Positions 39,798 to 48,697 of a DNA stretch of 64,000 nt are shown one piece after another. The stretch covers positions 1 to 64,000 of the forward strand of contig NZ_VENF01000005.1 in NCBI RefSeq assembly GCF_009711715.1, given 5' to 3'. A program made the position numbers and the translations under genes. The notes under the pieces are model-generated. The model ran no database searches. It was not told the origin of the DNA and saw nothing but the letters and a program-made list of their open reading frames with translations. Position 1 is the first letter of the stretch. Each line of letters begins with the position of its first letter. Origin of the DNA: Methylophaga sp. Its GTDB lineage: Bacteria; Pseudomonadota; Gammaproteobacteria; Nitrosococcales; Methylophagaceae.

Positions 39798-41005
39798 TTC
39801 AACAATTTGATGTTGTCATCGTCGGTGGCGGTATGGTCGGTGCCACATTGGCTGTCGCCTTGGCGACCGAACCCGCACTCAATATAGCCCTTATCGAGGC
39901 GCAAGTGCCGGACGCGCCGGCCACCGGTTCAGCCTATGACTTAAGAGTCAGTGCCTTAACCCGCAGCAGTGAGGTGCTGCTGAACAAGCTCGGTCTATGG
40001 TCACAGTTACCGGCTGAGCGAATCAGTGCCTTCACCGATATGCGGGTTTGGGAAAACGATCAGAGTGAACTGCATTTCAACAGCGCCGATTTGGGTGAGC
40101 CCTGGCTGGGCCACCTACTGGAAAACCGGGTTCTGCAAAGCACCAGCCTGGCACAGTGCCAGCGGCTGCCCAACGTCAAGCTGATCAGCCCAGCCTCACC
40201 CACAGCTTATGAAGCGCATCAGCTCACGCTGGATAACGGCGATATCCTTCAGGCAAAGCTGATTGTGGCGGCTGATGGTGCGCAGTCTCCTCTACGCGAA
40301 TGGGCCGGGATCAAATCTAAAGGCTGGTCCTATGATCAAAAAGGACTGGTCGCGACCGTGACCACCGAAAAAAGTCACCAGCACACTGCCTGGCAACGCT
40401 TCCTGCCAGAAGGTCCGCTGGCTTTGCTGCCCTTGCCTGATACCAATCAATGCTCCATCGTCTGGTCACTGAACAGCGCCAGTGCCGATCGTTTGCTGGC
40501 GCTGCCGGATGCCGATTTTATCAAGGAACTCAATGAAGCCTGTCAGCAAAAGCCGGCCAGGGTGACTGCCATCAGTGAGCGAGCGGCGTTTCCGCTACAG
40601 TTGCGTCACGCTGACAGCTATATCCAACCCGGGCTGGCACTGGTCGGCGATGCGGCACATATCATTCACCCGCTGGCCGGTCAGGGCGTGAATATCGGCC
40701 TGCTCGATGCAGCCACATTAACTGAAGTGATACTGCAGGCGCATCAGCACGGACGTCATATCGGCAGCCTGCATACCCTGCAGAAATACCAGCGCCAGCG
40801 TCATGCCGATAATTTACTGATGCAGTTCAGCATGGATATGTTCAAACGGGTCTTCAGCAGCCAGCTGGCACCGATCAGATGGCTGCGGCAGTATGGTCTG
40901 CGTGGTGTAAATCATAGTCGCTGGCTGAAAAATCTGTTCATGCATCAGGCAGCCAGTCGCCCTTTTGCAACCCCGGCACTGAGTCGCTCAAACCACCGCC
41001 ACTGA
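39794..41005 (+). CDS. ubiI: Ubiquinone C5-hydroxylase family FAD monooxygenase (UbiI-like)
   Basis: A paralogue of the preceding enzyme, 403 residues, probably UbiI (formerly VisC). It shares DVVIVGGGMVGATLAVAL near 6, VAADGAQSPLREWAG near 155 and GDAAHIIHPLAGQGVNIGL near 291. The ATG overlaps the ubiH stop. Two adjacent hydroxylases would catalyse different ring positions in ubiquinone assembly, feeding the quinone used by the nuo complex encoded nearby. UbiI is chosen by gene order; UbiF activity is not excluded. Confidence 0.87.
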   Translation: MIQQFDVVIVGGGMVGATLAVALATEPALNIALIEAQVPDAPATGSAYDLRVSALTRSSEVLLNKLGLWSQLPAERISAFTDMRVWENDQSELHFNSADLGEPWLGHLLENRVLQSTSLAQCQRLPNVKLISPASPTAYEAHQLTLDNGDILQAKLIVAADGAQSPLREWAGIKSKGWSYDQKGLVATVTTEKSHQHTAWQRFLPEGPLALLPLPDTNQCSIVWSLNSASADRLLALPDADFIKELNEACQQKPARVTAISERAAFPLQLRHADSYIQPGLALVGDAAHIIHPLAGQGVNIGLLDAATLTEVILQAHQHGRHIGSLHTLQKYQRQRHADNLLMQFSMDMFKRVFSSQLAPIRWLRQYGLRGVNHSRWLKNLFMHQAASRPFATPALSRSNHRH

Positions 41006-41041
41006 CTGTAGCCTAACTGTGAAATAACTCTCACCCTGTAT

Positions 41042-41071
41042 TTGACCGCCGGCGCTTAAGCGGCCAATACT
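41042..41071 (+). promoter_or_regulatory. Candidate promoter for the DUF502 gene with a palindrome in its spacer
   Basis: TTGACC (41042-41047), an 18-base spacer and AATACT (41066-41071), 5 and 4 of 6 to consensus. The spacer contains the perfect palindrome CGCTTAAGCG (41053-41062), a possible operator. Confidence 0.4.
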
Positions 41072-41096
41072 GGCTGGCAACCTCAAACGGAGAACT

Positions 41097-41702
41097 ATGA
41101 TGATTGGCTTTATTTCCCGCCAGTTCCTGACCGGTCTGATCACCATTTTGCCACTGACGCTGACTGCCTACCTGATTTACTGGTTTATTGTCTCTACCGA
41201 AAAGGCGCTCAGCGGGGTTATCAAGTTTGTGCTGCCGGATTATCTCTACTGGCCCGGTATGGGCTTTGTTGCGGCCCTCTTGCTGATTTTTATGATTGGC
41301 CTGTTAATGCATCTGTATGTGGTGAAGGCTCTGTTCCGTTATATTGAGGAACTGCTATATCACATGCCACTGATTAAATCCGTCTATGGCGCAATTCGTG
41401 ACTTTTTTCAGTATTTTTCACCCGCTCGCCAGAGCGAGTTCGAGCAGGTCGTGGCAGTCAAACTGGATAATGGCATGGAATTAATTGGTTTTATCACCCT
41501 CGATTCTTCGGACTCCCTGCCGATTGAAGATGAAGACGGAGAGGAGCGGGTGCTGGTGTTTCTGCCCATGAGCTACAACATTGGCGGCTATCCGGTAATG
41601 ATGTCGAAAAAACGCCTGCGGCCGGTGAATATGACGATGGAACAGGCCATGCGCTTCGTATTGACCGCCGGCGTTGCCGGTCATACTGGTAAAAAAGACT
41701 AA
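41097..41702 (+). CDS. DUF502 family membrane protein
   Basis: A 201-residue protein with two membrane helices (about 6-28 and 55-80), then a soluble domain. Family landmarks include RQFLTGLITILPLTLTAYL, a central PLIKSVYGAIRDFFQYF near 98 and VLVFLPMSYNIGGYPVMM near 150. DUF502 proteins are widespread in proteobacteria and lack a defined function. The ATG at 41097 follows ACGGAGAAC. The stop overlaps the convergent lipoprotein gene by four bases (CTAA). Confidence 0.85.
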   Translation: MMIGFISRQFLTGLITILPLTLTAYLIYWFIVSTEKALSGVIKFVLPDYLYWPGMGFVAALLLIFMIGLLMHLYVVKALFRYIEELLYHMPLIKSVYGAIRDFFQYFSPARQSEFEQVVAVKLDNGMELIGFITLDSSDSLPIEDEDGEERVLVFLPMSYNIGGYPVMMSKKRLRPVNMTMEQAMRFVLTAGVAGHTGKKD

Positions 41703-42385
41703 ATCGGCAGAAACACGACTGTCGCAGCCCGCACGACAAAGGTCTTGATAATACGGCCGGTTTTACGCGAAATAATCTCGGCCAGATTATCCTGGGTCGC
41801 GATCATGCGGCCGATCAATCGCTGGTAGCTCAGATTACGCTTCTCATCATTCAGGCTGTCACTGAGAATAAGCAACTGACCTTGCCTGTCCCGGCTTTTT
41901 GCTAACAGCCAGGCGGCGATCTCGATATTGCGGGCACTGTTGTAGAGTTTTTGCTGGTCAATCGTGGTCAGGTAAAAGAACTCGGTGTTGTTGTCATAGG
42001 AAGCCATCAACATTCGGCGCAGCCCGACAATAAAAGCCAGTATCCGGTCTCCCTGATATTGCTCATCCAGTGCCAGACGGACAATATCTGTTGGTCGCCT
42101 GATGTGGCTAAACTCGGCATAGTTGTAATTAAAAGGCCGGGAAAATGTCAGTTCGACACTGGCTTTGATGTCACGCAGTTCACGGTCATAACGCAAGCCC
42201 GGGTTACGTTTATACAGCTTGAACATCAGCTTTTTCAGATCCCGCAGCACGACCTGCTGGTGGAGCTCGATAACCTCATCAATATCACTCTTAGCCAGTC
42301 GCTCGATACCGTTATTATTATTTCCTGATGTTGTCACACAACCGGCCAGCAACATAAAGCCGAGCAGCAGGCTAAACCATTTCAT
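41699..42385 (-). CDS. Conserved hypothetical lipoprotein
   Basis: A 228-residue protein with a lipoprotein signal: [16 protein letters not shown], with the lipobox LAGC and Cys at 16. After cleavage VTTSGNNNN suggests outer-membrane targeting (no Asp at +2). The body is helical and basic, including LRRMLMASYDNNTEF and KLYNSARNIEIAAWLLAK. I recall similar unnamed lipoproteins in other gammaproteobacteria but no function. The frame is open upstream to 42589; the ATG at 42385 is chosen for the signal peptide. Its start overlaps the preceding small gene by 14 bases, and its end overlaps DUF502. Confidence 0.8.
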   Translation of the reverse strand: MKWFSLLLGFMLLAGCVTTSGNNNNGIERLAKSDIDEVIELHQQVVLRDLKKLMFKLYKRNPGLRYDRELRDIKASVELTFSRPFNYNYAEFSHIRRPTDIVRLALDEQYQGDRILAFIVGLRRMLMASYDNNTEFFYLTTIDQQKLYNSARNIEIAAWLLAKSRDRQGQLLILSDSLNDEKRNLSYQRLIGRMIATQDNLAEIISRKTGRIIKTFVVRAATVVFLPI

Positions 42386-42713
42386 CCAGAAACTGACCTC
42401 TATCGACCGATGACTGTCTGGGTAATTCATTGATGTACAGATATTGTTGAACAGCGCGTGGCAGAAATGTGGTTTGTTCGTTATCACCGTCAAAGCGGCG
42501 ATCGCTGCTGATAAAGTTTCTGACAAAACGGGCCTGCTGACCGTCTTCACTGCTGTTGGGCGCAACAACAACGGAAGTATTATCGGCACGATCAGGACTC
42601 AGGTTGGTGTTGATTTGCTCAACATCAAAAATAACCGGCGCCCGTGCACTGTTCCGGTTATCGACCGGAACCAGCGGATAAAAGTCAGCTGGGCGGTTAC
42701 TGTTTATCTGCAT
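42372..42713 (-). CDS. Hypothetical protein, 113 residues, between rhlB and the lipoprotein
   Basis: A small, polar protein with no signal peptide or membrane helix, starting [17 protein letters not shown]. Its C-terminal part [13 protein letters not shown] and a hydrophilic tail resemble short uncharacterised gammaproteobacterial proteins of this general layout, recalled only loosely. It begins 17 bases inside the end of rhlB and ends 14 bases inside the lipoprotein gene, so it fills the gap in a continuous operon. No strong ribosome site precedes its ATG, and translation is probably coupled. It could still be a chance frame. Confidence 0.55.
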   Translation of the reverse strand: MQINSNRPADFYPLVPVDNRNSARAPVIFDVEQINTNLSPDRADNTSVVVAPNSSEDGQQARFVRNFISSDRRFDGDNEQTTFLPRAVQQYLYINELPRQSSVDRGQFLDEMV

Positions 42714-44010
42714 GTTTGTTCATTGAGGCCGCGGCCTTGCCTTGCCGGCTGTCGGACCGGCGCGGACGACGGCGCCTGCCTTCCTCTTTCTTGCCGCGCT
42801 GATGAGCGGGATTTTTCTCACGTTTAACCGGCGGCTTGGGCTCAATCAGGGTTTCATCGGCGGTGGAGGCTATCGGCAGTTTATGTTTGATATAAGTTTC
42901 AATATCCGGCAGCGAGAACACAAACTCCTCGCAGGCAAAACTGATAGCCACACCGCTGGCACCGGCCCGGGCAGTTCGGCCGATACGGTGCACATAATCT
43001 TCGACATCCTGAGGCAGGTCAAAGTTGAACACATGGCTCACAGCGGGAATATGCAGACCCCGCGCCGCGACATCAGTGGCAACCAGAAACGGGAATTCGC
43101 CATCCTGAAAATGTTGTAATAAGCGCTCACGTTTTTTCTGGGGCACATCGCCGGACAGCAAAGAAGCCTTGTGTCCATTACCTTCGAGATAAGCCCAGAC
43201 TCTGTCGGCAACATGCTTGGTGTTGACGAAAATAATGCTGCGCTCTGGCTGCAGGCGCTCAATCAGTGCCAGCAGCAACGGGATTTTTTCATCATTGGCC
43301 GGATAGTAGACCCACTCATCGATGCGATCGCCCATCATTTTTTCCGGCTCGACCTGCACTTTTTCCGGGTTATTCATATGCTCGTATGCCAGCTCACTGA
43401 CTTTATAGCTGAGCGTGGCCGAGAACAGCATACCCAGACGCTGGTCCGGGCCCGGAATACGGCGCAGGAAATAGCGCACATCTTTAATAAAGCCCAGGTC
43501 AAACATGCGGTCAGCTTCATCCAGCACCATCGCTTCGATAAACTTCAGGCTGAACACGCGCTGTTTGTGATAATCGAGCAATCGCCCGGGGGTGCCGACT
43601 AAAACATCACAGCCTTCATTGAGCGCATCGCGCTGTTTCTGATAGTCCTTGCCGCCATGCGCGATGGCAATGCGCAGACCTGCCTCCGCGTTCAACAACT
43701 CAGCGTCTTTCATGATCTGAATCGCCAGTTCGCGGGTTGGCGCCAGAATCAGCGCACGTGGCTGTTTGCCATCCCAGTTTTCAGGGGGAGGTGTTTCCAG
43801 CAGACGCTGAAAGGTAGCCAGCAGAAAGGCGATGGTTTTACCGGTCCCGGTCTGGGCCTGGCCTGCTACGTCTTTGCCCTGTAGTAATAATGGCAGGGAC
43901 TGGGCTTGGATGGGGGTACAGAACTCAAAACCTGCCTGGTCCAGGCCAGCCTGCAAAGCGGAGTTAAGGGGCAGGGTTTTGAAGGCCTGGTCAGTTAGAT
44001 GTGCACTCAT
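42697..44010 (-). CDS. rhlB: ATP-dependent RNA helicase RhlB
   Basis: A DEAD-box RNA helicase, which in E. coli belongs to the RNA degradosome; 437 residues. Motifs are complete: [14 protein letters not shown] (Q), AQTGTGKT (I), APTRELAIQ (Ia), DEADRM (II), SATLSY (III), [13 protein letters not shown] (V) and [10 protein letters not shown] (VI). The tail after 385 is Lys/Arg-rich and disordered. Close resemblance to E. coli RhlB (for example [18 protein letters not shown]) and its divergent placement beside trxA support the name over other DEAD-box proteins. Confidence 0.92.
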   Translation of the reverse strand: MSAHLTDQAFKTLPLNSALQAGLDQAGFEFCTPIQAQSLPLLLQGKDVAGQAQTGTGKTIAFLLATFQRLLETPPPENWDGKQPRALILAPTRELAIQIMKDAELLNAEAGLRIAIAHGGKDYQKQRDALNEGCDVLVGTPGRLLDYHKQRVFSLKFIEAMVLDEADRMFDLGFIKDVRYFLRRIPGPDQRLGMLFSATLSYKVSELAYEHMNNPEKVQVEPEKMMGDRIDEWVYYPANDEKIPLLLALIERLQPERSIIFVNTKHVADRVWAYLEGNGHKASLLSGDVPQKKRERLLQHFQDGEFPFLVATDVAARGLHIPAVSHVFNFDLPQDVEDYVHRIGRTARAGASGVAISFACEEFVFSLPDIETYIKHKLPIASTADETLIEPKPPVKREKNPAHQRGKKEEGRRRRPRRSDSRQGKAAASMNKHADKQ

Positions 44011-44127
44011 ATAAATACTTGCATTAGCGTTGATGATAGGAAAAAATGTTAGGCTCTATCGCATGGGAGTATATACCTAAGTCAGCCTGAAATGCAGGTT
44101 TGAAGATACAGCCTCGCCAGGCACCGG

Positions 44128-44133
44128 TATAAT
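44128..44133 (+). promoter_or_regulatory. Candidate -10 box for trxA
   Basis: A perfect TATAAT 35 bases upstream of the trxA ATG. The -35 region with 17-base spacing is GATACA (44105-44110), only 3 of 6. Confidence 0.5.
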
Positions 44134-44167
44134 CCAACGATACTTTATATACCACTGGAGATAAAAC

Positions 44168-44494
44168 ATGAGCGAAAACGTCACCAACGTGACCGATGGC
44201 GACTTTGACAGCCAAGTATTACAGTCCGACATTCCTGTCTTGGTTGACTACTGGGCAGAATGGTGTGGTCCATGCAAAATGATTGCGCCTGTGCTGGAAG
44301 AAATCGGCGGCGAATATGCCGGCAAGCTGAAAGTGTGCAAACTCAACATCGATGAAAATCAGGACACACCGCCGCGTTATGGTATCCGTGGTATCCCGAC
44401 CCTGATGTTGTTCAAGGACGGTGAAGTGGAAGCGACTAAGGTAGGCGCTTTGACCAAATCCCAGCTGGCAGCCTTCCTGGATAGCAATCTGTAA
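44168..44494 (+). CDS. trxA: Thioredoxin 1
   Basis: The main cytoplasmic disulfide reductase, 108 residues, reduced by thioredoxin reductase and serving ribonucleotide reductase and many others. The active site is [10 protein letters not shown] near 29-38 and the cis-proline is in [11 protein letters not shown] near 76. Length and fold elements are standard. The ATG at 44168 has GGAG nine bases upstream. It is divergent from rhlB as in E. coli, but uvrD follows here where E. coli has rho. Confidence 0.97.
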   Translation: MSENVTNVTDGDFDSQVLQSDIPVLVDYWAEWCGPCKMIAPVLEEIGGEYAGKLKVCKLNIDENQDTPPRYGIRGIPTLMLFKDGEVEATKVGALTKSQLAAFLDSNL

Positions 44495-44505
44495 TGTTGC
44501 TCCTT

Positions 44506-44527
44506 CCCCACACCCCCGGGTGTGGGG
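44506..44527 (+). terminator. Strong hairpin after trxA lacking a U-tract
   Basis: CCCCACACCC and GGGTGTGGGG form a ten-base perfect stem 12 bases after the trxA stop. No T-run follows on either strand, so it may protect the mRNA 3' end or pause polymerase rather than terminate alone. Confidence 0.5.
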
Positions 44528-44648
44528 CTGCCTTGCAGCTGATGAACATCGTGCGCGGAACCCCCGCTTGTCTGCGCCAGTCTATCTTCCGCCGTACCCG
44601 TCCGCCGATTCGGCAACGGCCTGAATAAAAGCCAACGCAAATCTAAGA

Positions 44649-46820
44649 ATGGATGTTTCTGAAATACTCAACGATCTGAATAAACCGCAACGTGAAGCGG
44701 TTGCTGCGCCATTGGGCCACGCCCGTATTCTGGCCGGAGCCGGCAGCGGCAAGACCCGCGTGCTGGTGCACCGGATTGCCTGGCTGATTCAGGCCGAAGG
44801 TTTTTCACCCGCCAATATCCTCGCGGTCACCTTTACCAATAAAGCCGCGGCGGAAATGCGCGGCCGGATTGAAGAAATGCTCGGCTATCCGCCCGGCGGT
44901 ATGTGGGTCGGCACTTTCCATGGTCTCGCCCATCGTCTGCTGCGCGCTCACTGGAAGGACGCCGAGCTGCCGCAGAGCTTTCAGATCTTAGACAGTGACG
45001 ATCAACTGCGCATGCTCAAGCGTATTATCCGCGGCCTGGAGCTGGATGAAGCCCAGTGGCCGCCGAAACAGGCGCAGTGGTACATCAACGCCCAGAAAGA
45101 TGAAGGTCTGCGCGCCAAGGATATCCAGGCCGGCAATGATCCCTACTCGCAGAAAATGCCGGCCATCTACAAGGCCTATGAAGAAGCCTGCCAACGTGCT
45201 GGCGTGATTGATTTCGGTGAAATTCTGCTGCGCTGCCATGAGCTGTGGCTGAAACGTCCCGATATTCTGGCGCAGTATCAACAACGCTTCGGTCAGATTC
45301 TGGTCGACGAGTTTCAGGATACCAACACCCTGCAATACGCCTGGTTGCGACTTCTGGCGGGCGACAGCGGCAAACTGTTTATCGTCGGTGATGACGATCA
45401 GTCGATTTACGGCTGGCGCGGTGCCCGTATTGAGAATATTCAGCAGTTTGACAAGGATTATCAGGGTGCCGCCACCATCCGGCTGGAGCAAAACTACCGC
45501 TCCACCGGCAATATTCTGAAAGCCGCTAATGCGGTCATTGCCAATAACAGCGAACGCCTGGGCAAGGAACTCTGGACCGAAGATGACGACGGTAGTCCGA
45601 TCCAGGTCTATAACGCTTTCAATGAACGGGACGAAGCCTCATATCTGGTCGGTCAGGTTCAGAAATGGGTCGATGACGGTGGCCGCCGCAGTGACTGCGC
45701 CGTGCTTTACCGTTCCAATGCCCAGTCACGGGTGATTGAGGAAGCCCTGCTGCAAGCCGCGATGCCCTACCGGGTTTATGGCGGTTTACGCTTCTTCGAA
45801 CGTGCCGAAATCAAGGATGTATTGTCTTACCTGCGTTTGATTGCCAACCGTCGTGATGATGCCGCGTTCGAACGTATCGTGAATACCCCCACCCGCGGTA
45901 TCGGCGCTGCGACACTAACCCAACTACGCCAGGTTGCCCGTGAACGCGACCTGTCGATGTGGCAGAGCGGGCTGGAGATGCTGGAAGCCAAAGCCTTCAG
46001 TGCCCGCGCCGGTAACGCACTGGCCGGCTTTATCACACTGATTGATTCGCTGACACCGGAACAGCCGGATATGCCGCTGCATGAACTAACCCAGCTGGTT
46101 ATCGACGAATCCGGCCTGCGCGACCACTTTGCCAAAGACAAAAGCGAAAAAGGCCAGGGCCGAATTGAGAACCTGGATGAGCTGATCAGTGCTACCCGTC
46201 AGTTTGTGCGCCCGCAGGAAGAGGAAGAAGAAAACCTCACTGAACTGGATGCCTTCCTTGCCCATGCCGCGTTGGAAGCCGGTGAAAACCAGGGTGACCG
46301 CTGGGAAGACTGCGTACAGCTGATGACTCTGCATTCAGCCAAGGGGCTGGAGTTCCCCGTGGTTTTTATGGTGGGCATGGAAGAGGGCCTGTTTCCGGGC
46401 CAGAAATCAAGTGATGACCCTTTGCGGCTCGCTGAAGAACGACGGCTTTGTTATGTGGGCATGACCCGCGCCCGTCAGACCCTTTATCTGCTTTATACCG
46501 AGCAGCGCTTTCTCTATGGTCAGGAGCTGATTCAGCGTCCGTCACGTTTTCTCGCGGAATTGCCGATGGAATGCATCGAGGAAGTCAGGGCCCGCAGCAA
46601 CCGCATTACTCCCGGCCTGAAAACAGTCAGCAATGCCGCCGGTGCCGAACTCAATGAGGCCGGCCTCAGAACCGGCCAGCAGGTCATGCATCAGAAATTT
46701 GGTCCCGGCATTGTCATTGATACCGAAGGTGCCGGAAAAAATGCTAGGGTACAGGTCAATTTCAAGCATGCTGGCAGCAAATGGCTGGTGCTGGCCTATG
46801 CTAAGTTAGACGTTTTATAA
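44649..46820 (+). CDS. uvrD: DNA helicase II (UvrD)
   Basis: A superfamily 1A 3'-to-5' DNA helicase for nucleotide excision and mismatch repair; 723 residues, matching E. coli. Motifs: AGAGSGKTRVLVHR near 31 (I), VTFTNKAAAEM (Ia), VDEFQDTN near 221 (II), GDDDQSIYGWRGA near 248 (III), LEQNYRS (IV), TLHSAKGLEFPVV near 559 (V) and YVGMTRARQ near 603 (VI). The last 60 residues form a Tudor-like end that binds RNA polymerase in related proteins. Start at ATG 44649. It precedes the TRAP protein gene by 10 bases. Confidence 0.95.
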   Translation: MDVSEILNDLNKPQREAVAAPLGHARILAGAGSGKTRVLVHRIAWLIQAEGFSPANILAVTFTNKAAAEMRGRIEEMLGYPPGGMWVGTFHGLAHRLLRAHWKDAELPQSFQILDSDDQLRMLKRIIRGLELDEAQWPPKQAQWYINAQKDEGLRAKDIQAGNDPYSQKMPAIYKAYEEACQRAGVIDFGEILLRCHELWLKRPDILAQYQQRFGQILVDEFQDTNTLQYAWLRLLAGDSGKLFIVGDDDQSIYGWRGARIENIQQFDKDYQGAATIRLEQNYRSTGNILKAANAVIANNSERLGKELWTEDDDGSPIQVYNAFNERDEASYLVGQVQKWVDDGGRRSDCAVLYRSNAQSRVIEEALLQAAMPYRVYGGLRFFERAEIKDVLSYLRLIANRRDDAAFERIVNTPTRGIGAATLTQLRQVARERDLSMWQSGLEMLEAKAFSARAGNALAGFITLIDSLTPEQPDMPLHELTQLVIDESGLRDHFAKDKSEKGQGRIENLDELISATRQFVRPQEEEEENLTELDAFLAHAALEAGENQGDRWEDCVQLMTLHSAKGLEFPVVFMVGMEEGLFPGQKSSDDPLRLAEERRLCYVGMTRARQTLYLLYTEQRFLYGQELIQRPSRFLAELPMECIEEVRARSNRITPGLKTVSNAAGAELNEAGLRTGQQVMHQKFGPGIVIDTEGAGKNARVQVNFKHAGSKWLVLAYAKLDVL

Positions 46821-46830
46821 GGAAACCACC

Positions 46831-47934
46831 ATGTTAAAGCCTGCTTTTCTGCGTTATTTGCTGCCAGGCCTGCTGGCACTGATGCTGAGCGCTTGTGGTC
46901 CCGAGGATGAGGCAGGCCCCGGCACCGCAGCCGACAGCGGCAAAACCTATAACTGGAAAATGGTCACCACCTGGCCCCCGGGTTTTCCTGTTTTACAGGA
47001 AGGCGCAGAACGCTTTGCAGAACATGTGCGGGCCATGTCCAACGGTCGTATTAACATCAAGGTCTATGCCGGTGGCGAGCTGATTCCGGCATTACAGACT
47101 TTTGATGCGGTCTCTCAGGGCACGGTCGAGATGGGCCACGGCAGCGCTTATTACTGGGCCGGAAAAGTGCCCGAAGCCCAGTTTTTCTCTACCGTGCCGT
47201 TTGGTATGACACCCCGCGGCATGAACGCCTGGCTCTATCATGGTGGTGGACTTGAACTGTGGCGTGAAGTCTATGAACCCTTCCATGTTGTGCCCTTTCC
47301 GCTGGGTAACACCGGCGTACAGATGGGCGGCTGGTTTAACAAGGAAATCAACTCGGTTGAGGATCTGGAAGGTCTGAAAATGCGGATCCCGGGTCTTGGC
47401 GGCAAGGTCTTTGCCAAAGCCGGCGGCAACCCGGTTTTACTGGCAGGCAGCGAGGTTTATACAGCGCTGGAGCGCAACACGATTGATGCCACTGAATGGA
47501 TTGGGCCCTACCACGATCAGCGCATGGGCCTGTATCGCGCAGCCAAACATTATTACTATCCGGGCTGGCATGAACCGGGCACCGTGCTGGAGCTGACCGT
47601 CAACAAACGTGCCTGGGATAGCCTGACACCGGATTTACAGGCGATCATTACTCATGCTGCCGAATCCGAAAATGTATTGATGCTGTCGGAAATGGAACAG
47701 AAAAACCTGACTGCACTGAAAGAGCTGCAGACACGTGATGATGTCGAAATTCAGCGTTTCCCGGATGATGTGCTGGCAAAGCTGCAAACAATGACCGACG
47801 AAACGCTGGCCGAGGAAGCCGCAGCCGACCCGGCCTTCAAGCGCATTTATGAGGCTTACCAGGCTTTTCGCGAGAAAGATGATGCCTGGACAGCGATTTC
47901 AGAGAAATCCTATCTCGCCATTGAGAACAATTAA
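46831..47934 (+). CDS. TRAP transporter solute-binding lipoprotein (DctP/TakP-like)
   Basis: An extracytoplasmic binding protein of 367 residues with a lipoprotein signal (LALMLSAC, Cys at 22). TWPPGFPVLQEGAERFAEHV, MGGWFNKEI, GLKMRIPGLGGKVF and IGPYHDQRMGLYRAAKHYY resemble the subgroup of TRAP proteins, including TakP, that binds 2-oxo acids and similar carboxylates; the ligand here is not determined. No DctQ or DctM membrane subunit is adjacent. GGAAACCACC precedes the ATG. The stop overlaps the next small gene by one base. Confidence 0.9.
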   Translation: MLKPAFLRYLLPGLLALMLSACGPEDEAGPGTAADSGKTYNWKMVTTWPPGFPVLQEGAERFAEHVRAMSNGRINIKVYAGGELIPALQTFDAVSQGTVEMGHGSAYYWAGKVPEAQFFSTVPFGMTPRGMNAWLYHGGGLELWREVYEPFHVVPFPLGNTGVQMGGWFNKEINSVEDLEGLKMRIPGLGGKVFAKAGGNPVLLAGSEVYTALERNTIDATEWIGPYHDQRMGLYRAAKHYYYPGWHEPGTVLELTVNKRAWDSLTPDLQAIITHAAESENVLMLSEMEQKNLTALKELQTRDDVEIQRFPDDVLAKLQTMTDETLAEEAAADPAFKRIYEAYQAFREKDDAWTAISEKSYLAIENN

Positions 47935-48185
47935 TGCTGTTTATTATTTTTACGGCTGAAGGCCTCACACAAGCGCAAGAACAAGTGCTGAACAATAAAG
48001 CCGAACTCTGGCTGAACCCAAGCCTGAAAAAACAGTCTGATTTATCTGTGTTCGAGCAGCTCGGTATCACGCTTCATACACTGCCTGAAGAGATTGACGC
48101 CAGTAATGAAAAAGCGGTGATGACTGCCCTGTCGCATGTGGAAGCGCAGAGCCACGATAAAGACATATTGGTTGAATACCTATGA
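47934..48185 (+). CDS. Hypothetical protein, 83 residues, coupled to the TRAP and DUF411 genes
   Basis: Not recognised. It is a small, acidic, soluble-looking protein beginning MLFIIFTAEGLTQAQEQVLN, with a short hydrophobic strand first and then mainly helical sequence, no cysteine and no signal peptide. Its ATG overlaps the TRAP gene stop (TAATG) and its stop overlaps the DUF411 start (ATGA), so it appears to be translated by coupling in one operon. This tight fit is the main evidence that it is real. Confidence 0.6.
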   Translation: MLFIIFTAEGLTQAQEQVLNNKAELWLNPSLKKQSDLSVFEQLGITLHTLPEEIDASNEKAVMTALSHVEAQSHDKDILVEYL

Positions 48186-48691
48186 TGAAACTATTAATTA
48201 GCTTGCTGATGCTGTTCAGCCTGCCGCTGGCTGCAGACAGTGAATGGGACCAAGTCGAAAATGCCTTAACCGAGTCTACCCAGATCAAGGTTTATCGCAG
48301 CCCGAACTGCCAGTGCTGTCATAAGTGGATTGAACATCTGCAAAAGCATAACTTCACCGTGGTCGACGAAGTCACCCACAACCTGGAAGCCGTCGCCCCC
48401 CGACAACAGGTGCCGATCGTGATGCGCTCCTGCCATACTGCCGTCATCAACGGCTACTTGATTGAGGGCCATGTGCCAGCGCAGGATATTAAACGGCTGC
48501 TGGTCGAAAAGCCACCTGTCACCGGTCTATCGGTACCACAAATGCCGGTCGGTACACCCGGCATGGAGATGGGGGCCAAGAAGGATGATTTCACCGTCGT
48601 CACCTTTGATAAAGATAATCAGTTCCGTATTTTTAACCGTTACGAAGTCGGTCCCGATCAGCAATATCACAGCGTTTCCACCGGGGAGTAA
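48182..48691 (+). CDS. DUF411 family periplasmic metal-binding-type protein
   Basis: A 169-residue exported protein with a signal peptide (MKLLISLLMLFSLPLAADS). The family cysteine motif is SPNCQCCHKWIEHL near 39-52, and a further conserved segment is MRSCHTAVINGYLIEGHVP near 80, then PGMEMG near 138. DUF411 proteins are often linked to copper or other metal handling; no copper genes are adjacent here, so the metal is open. Start by ATGA overlap with the small upstream gene. Confidence 0.85.
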   Translation: MMKLLISLLMLFSLPLAADSEWDQVENALTESTQIKVYRSPNCQCCHKWIEHLQKHNFTVVDEVTHNLEAVAPRQQVPIVMRSCHTAVINGYLIEGHVPAQDIKRLLVEKPPVTGLSVPQMPVGTPGMEMGAKKDDFTVVTFDKDNQFRIFNRYEVGPDQQYHSVSTGE

Positions 48692-48697
48692 TCATCG

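Noticed and set aside
42386..42589. Upstream extension of the lipoprotein gene
   Set aside because: It would place 68 polar residues before an obvious lipoprotein signal and overlaps another frame.
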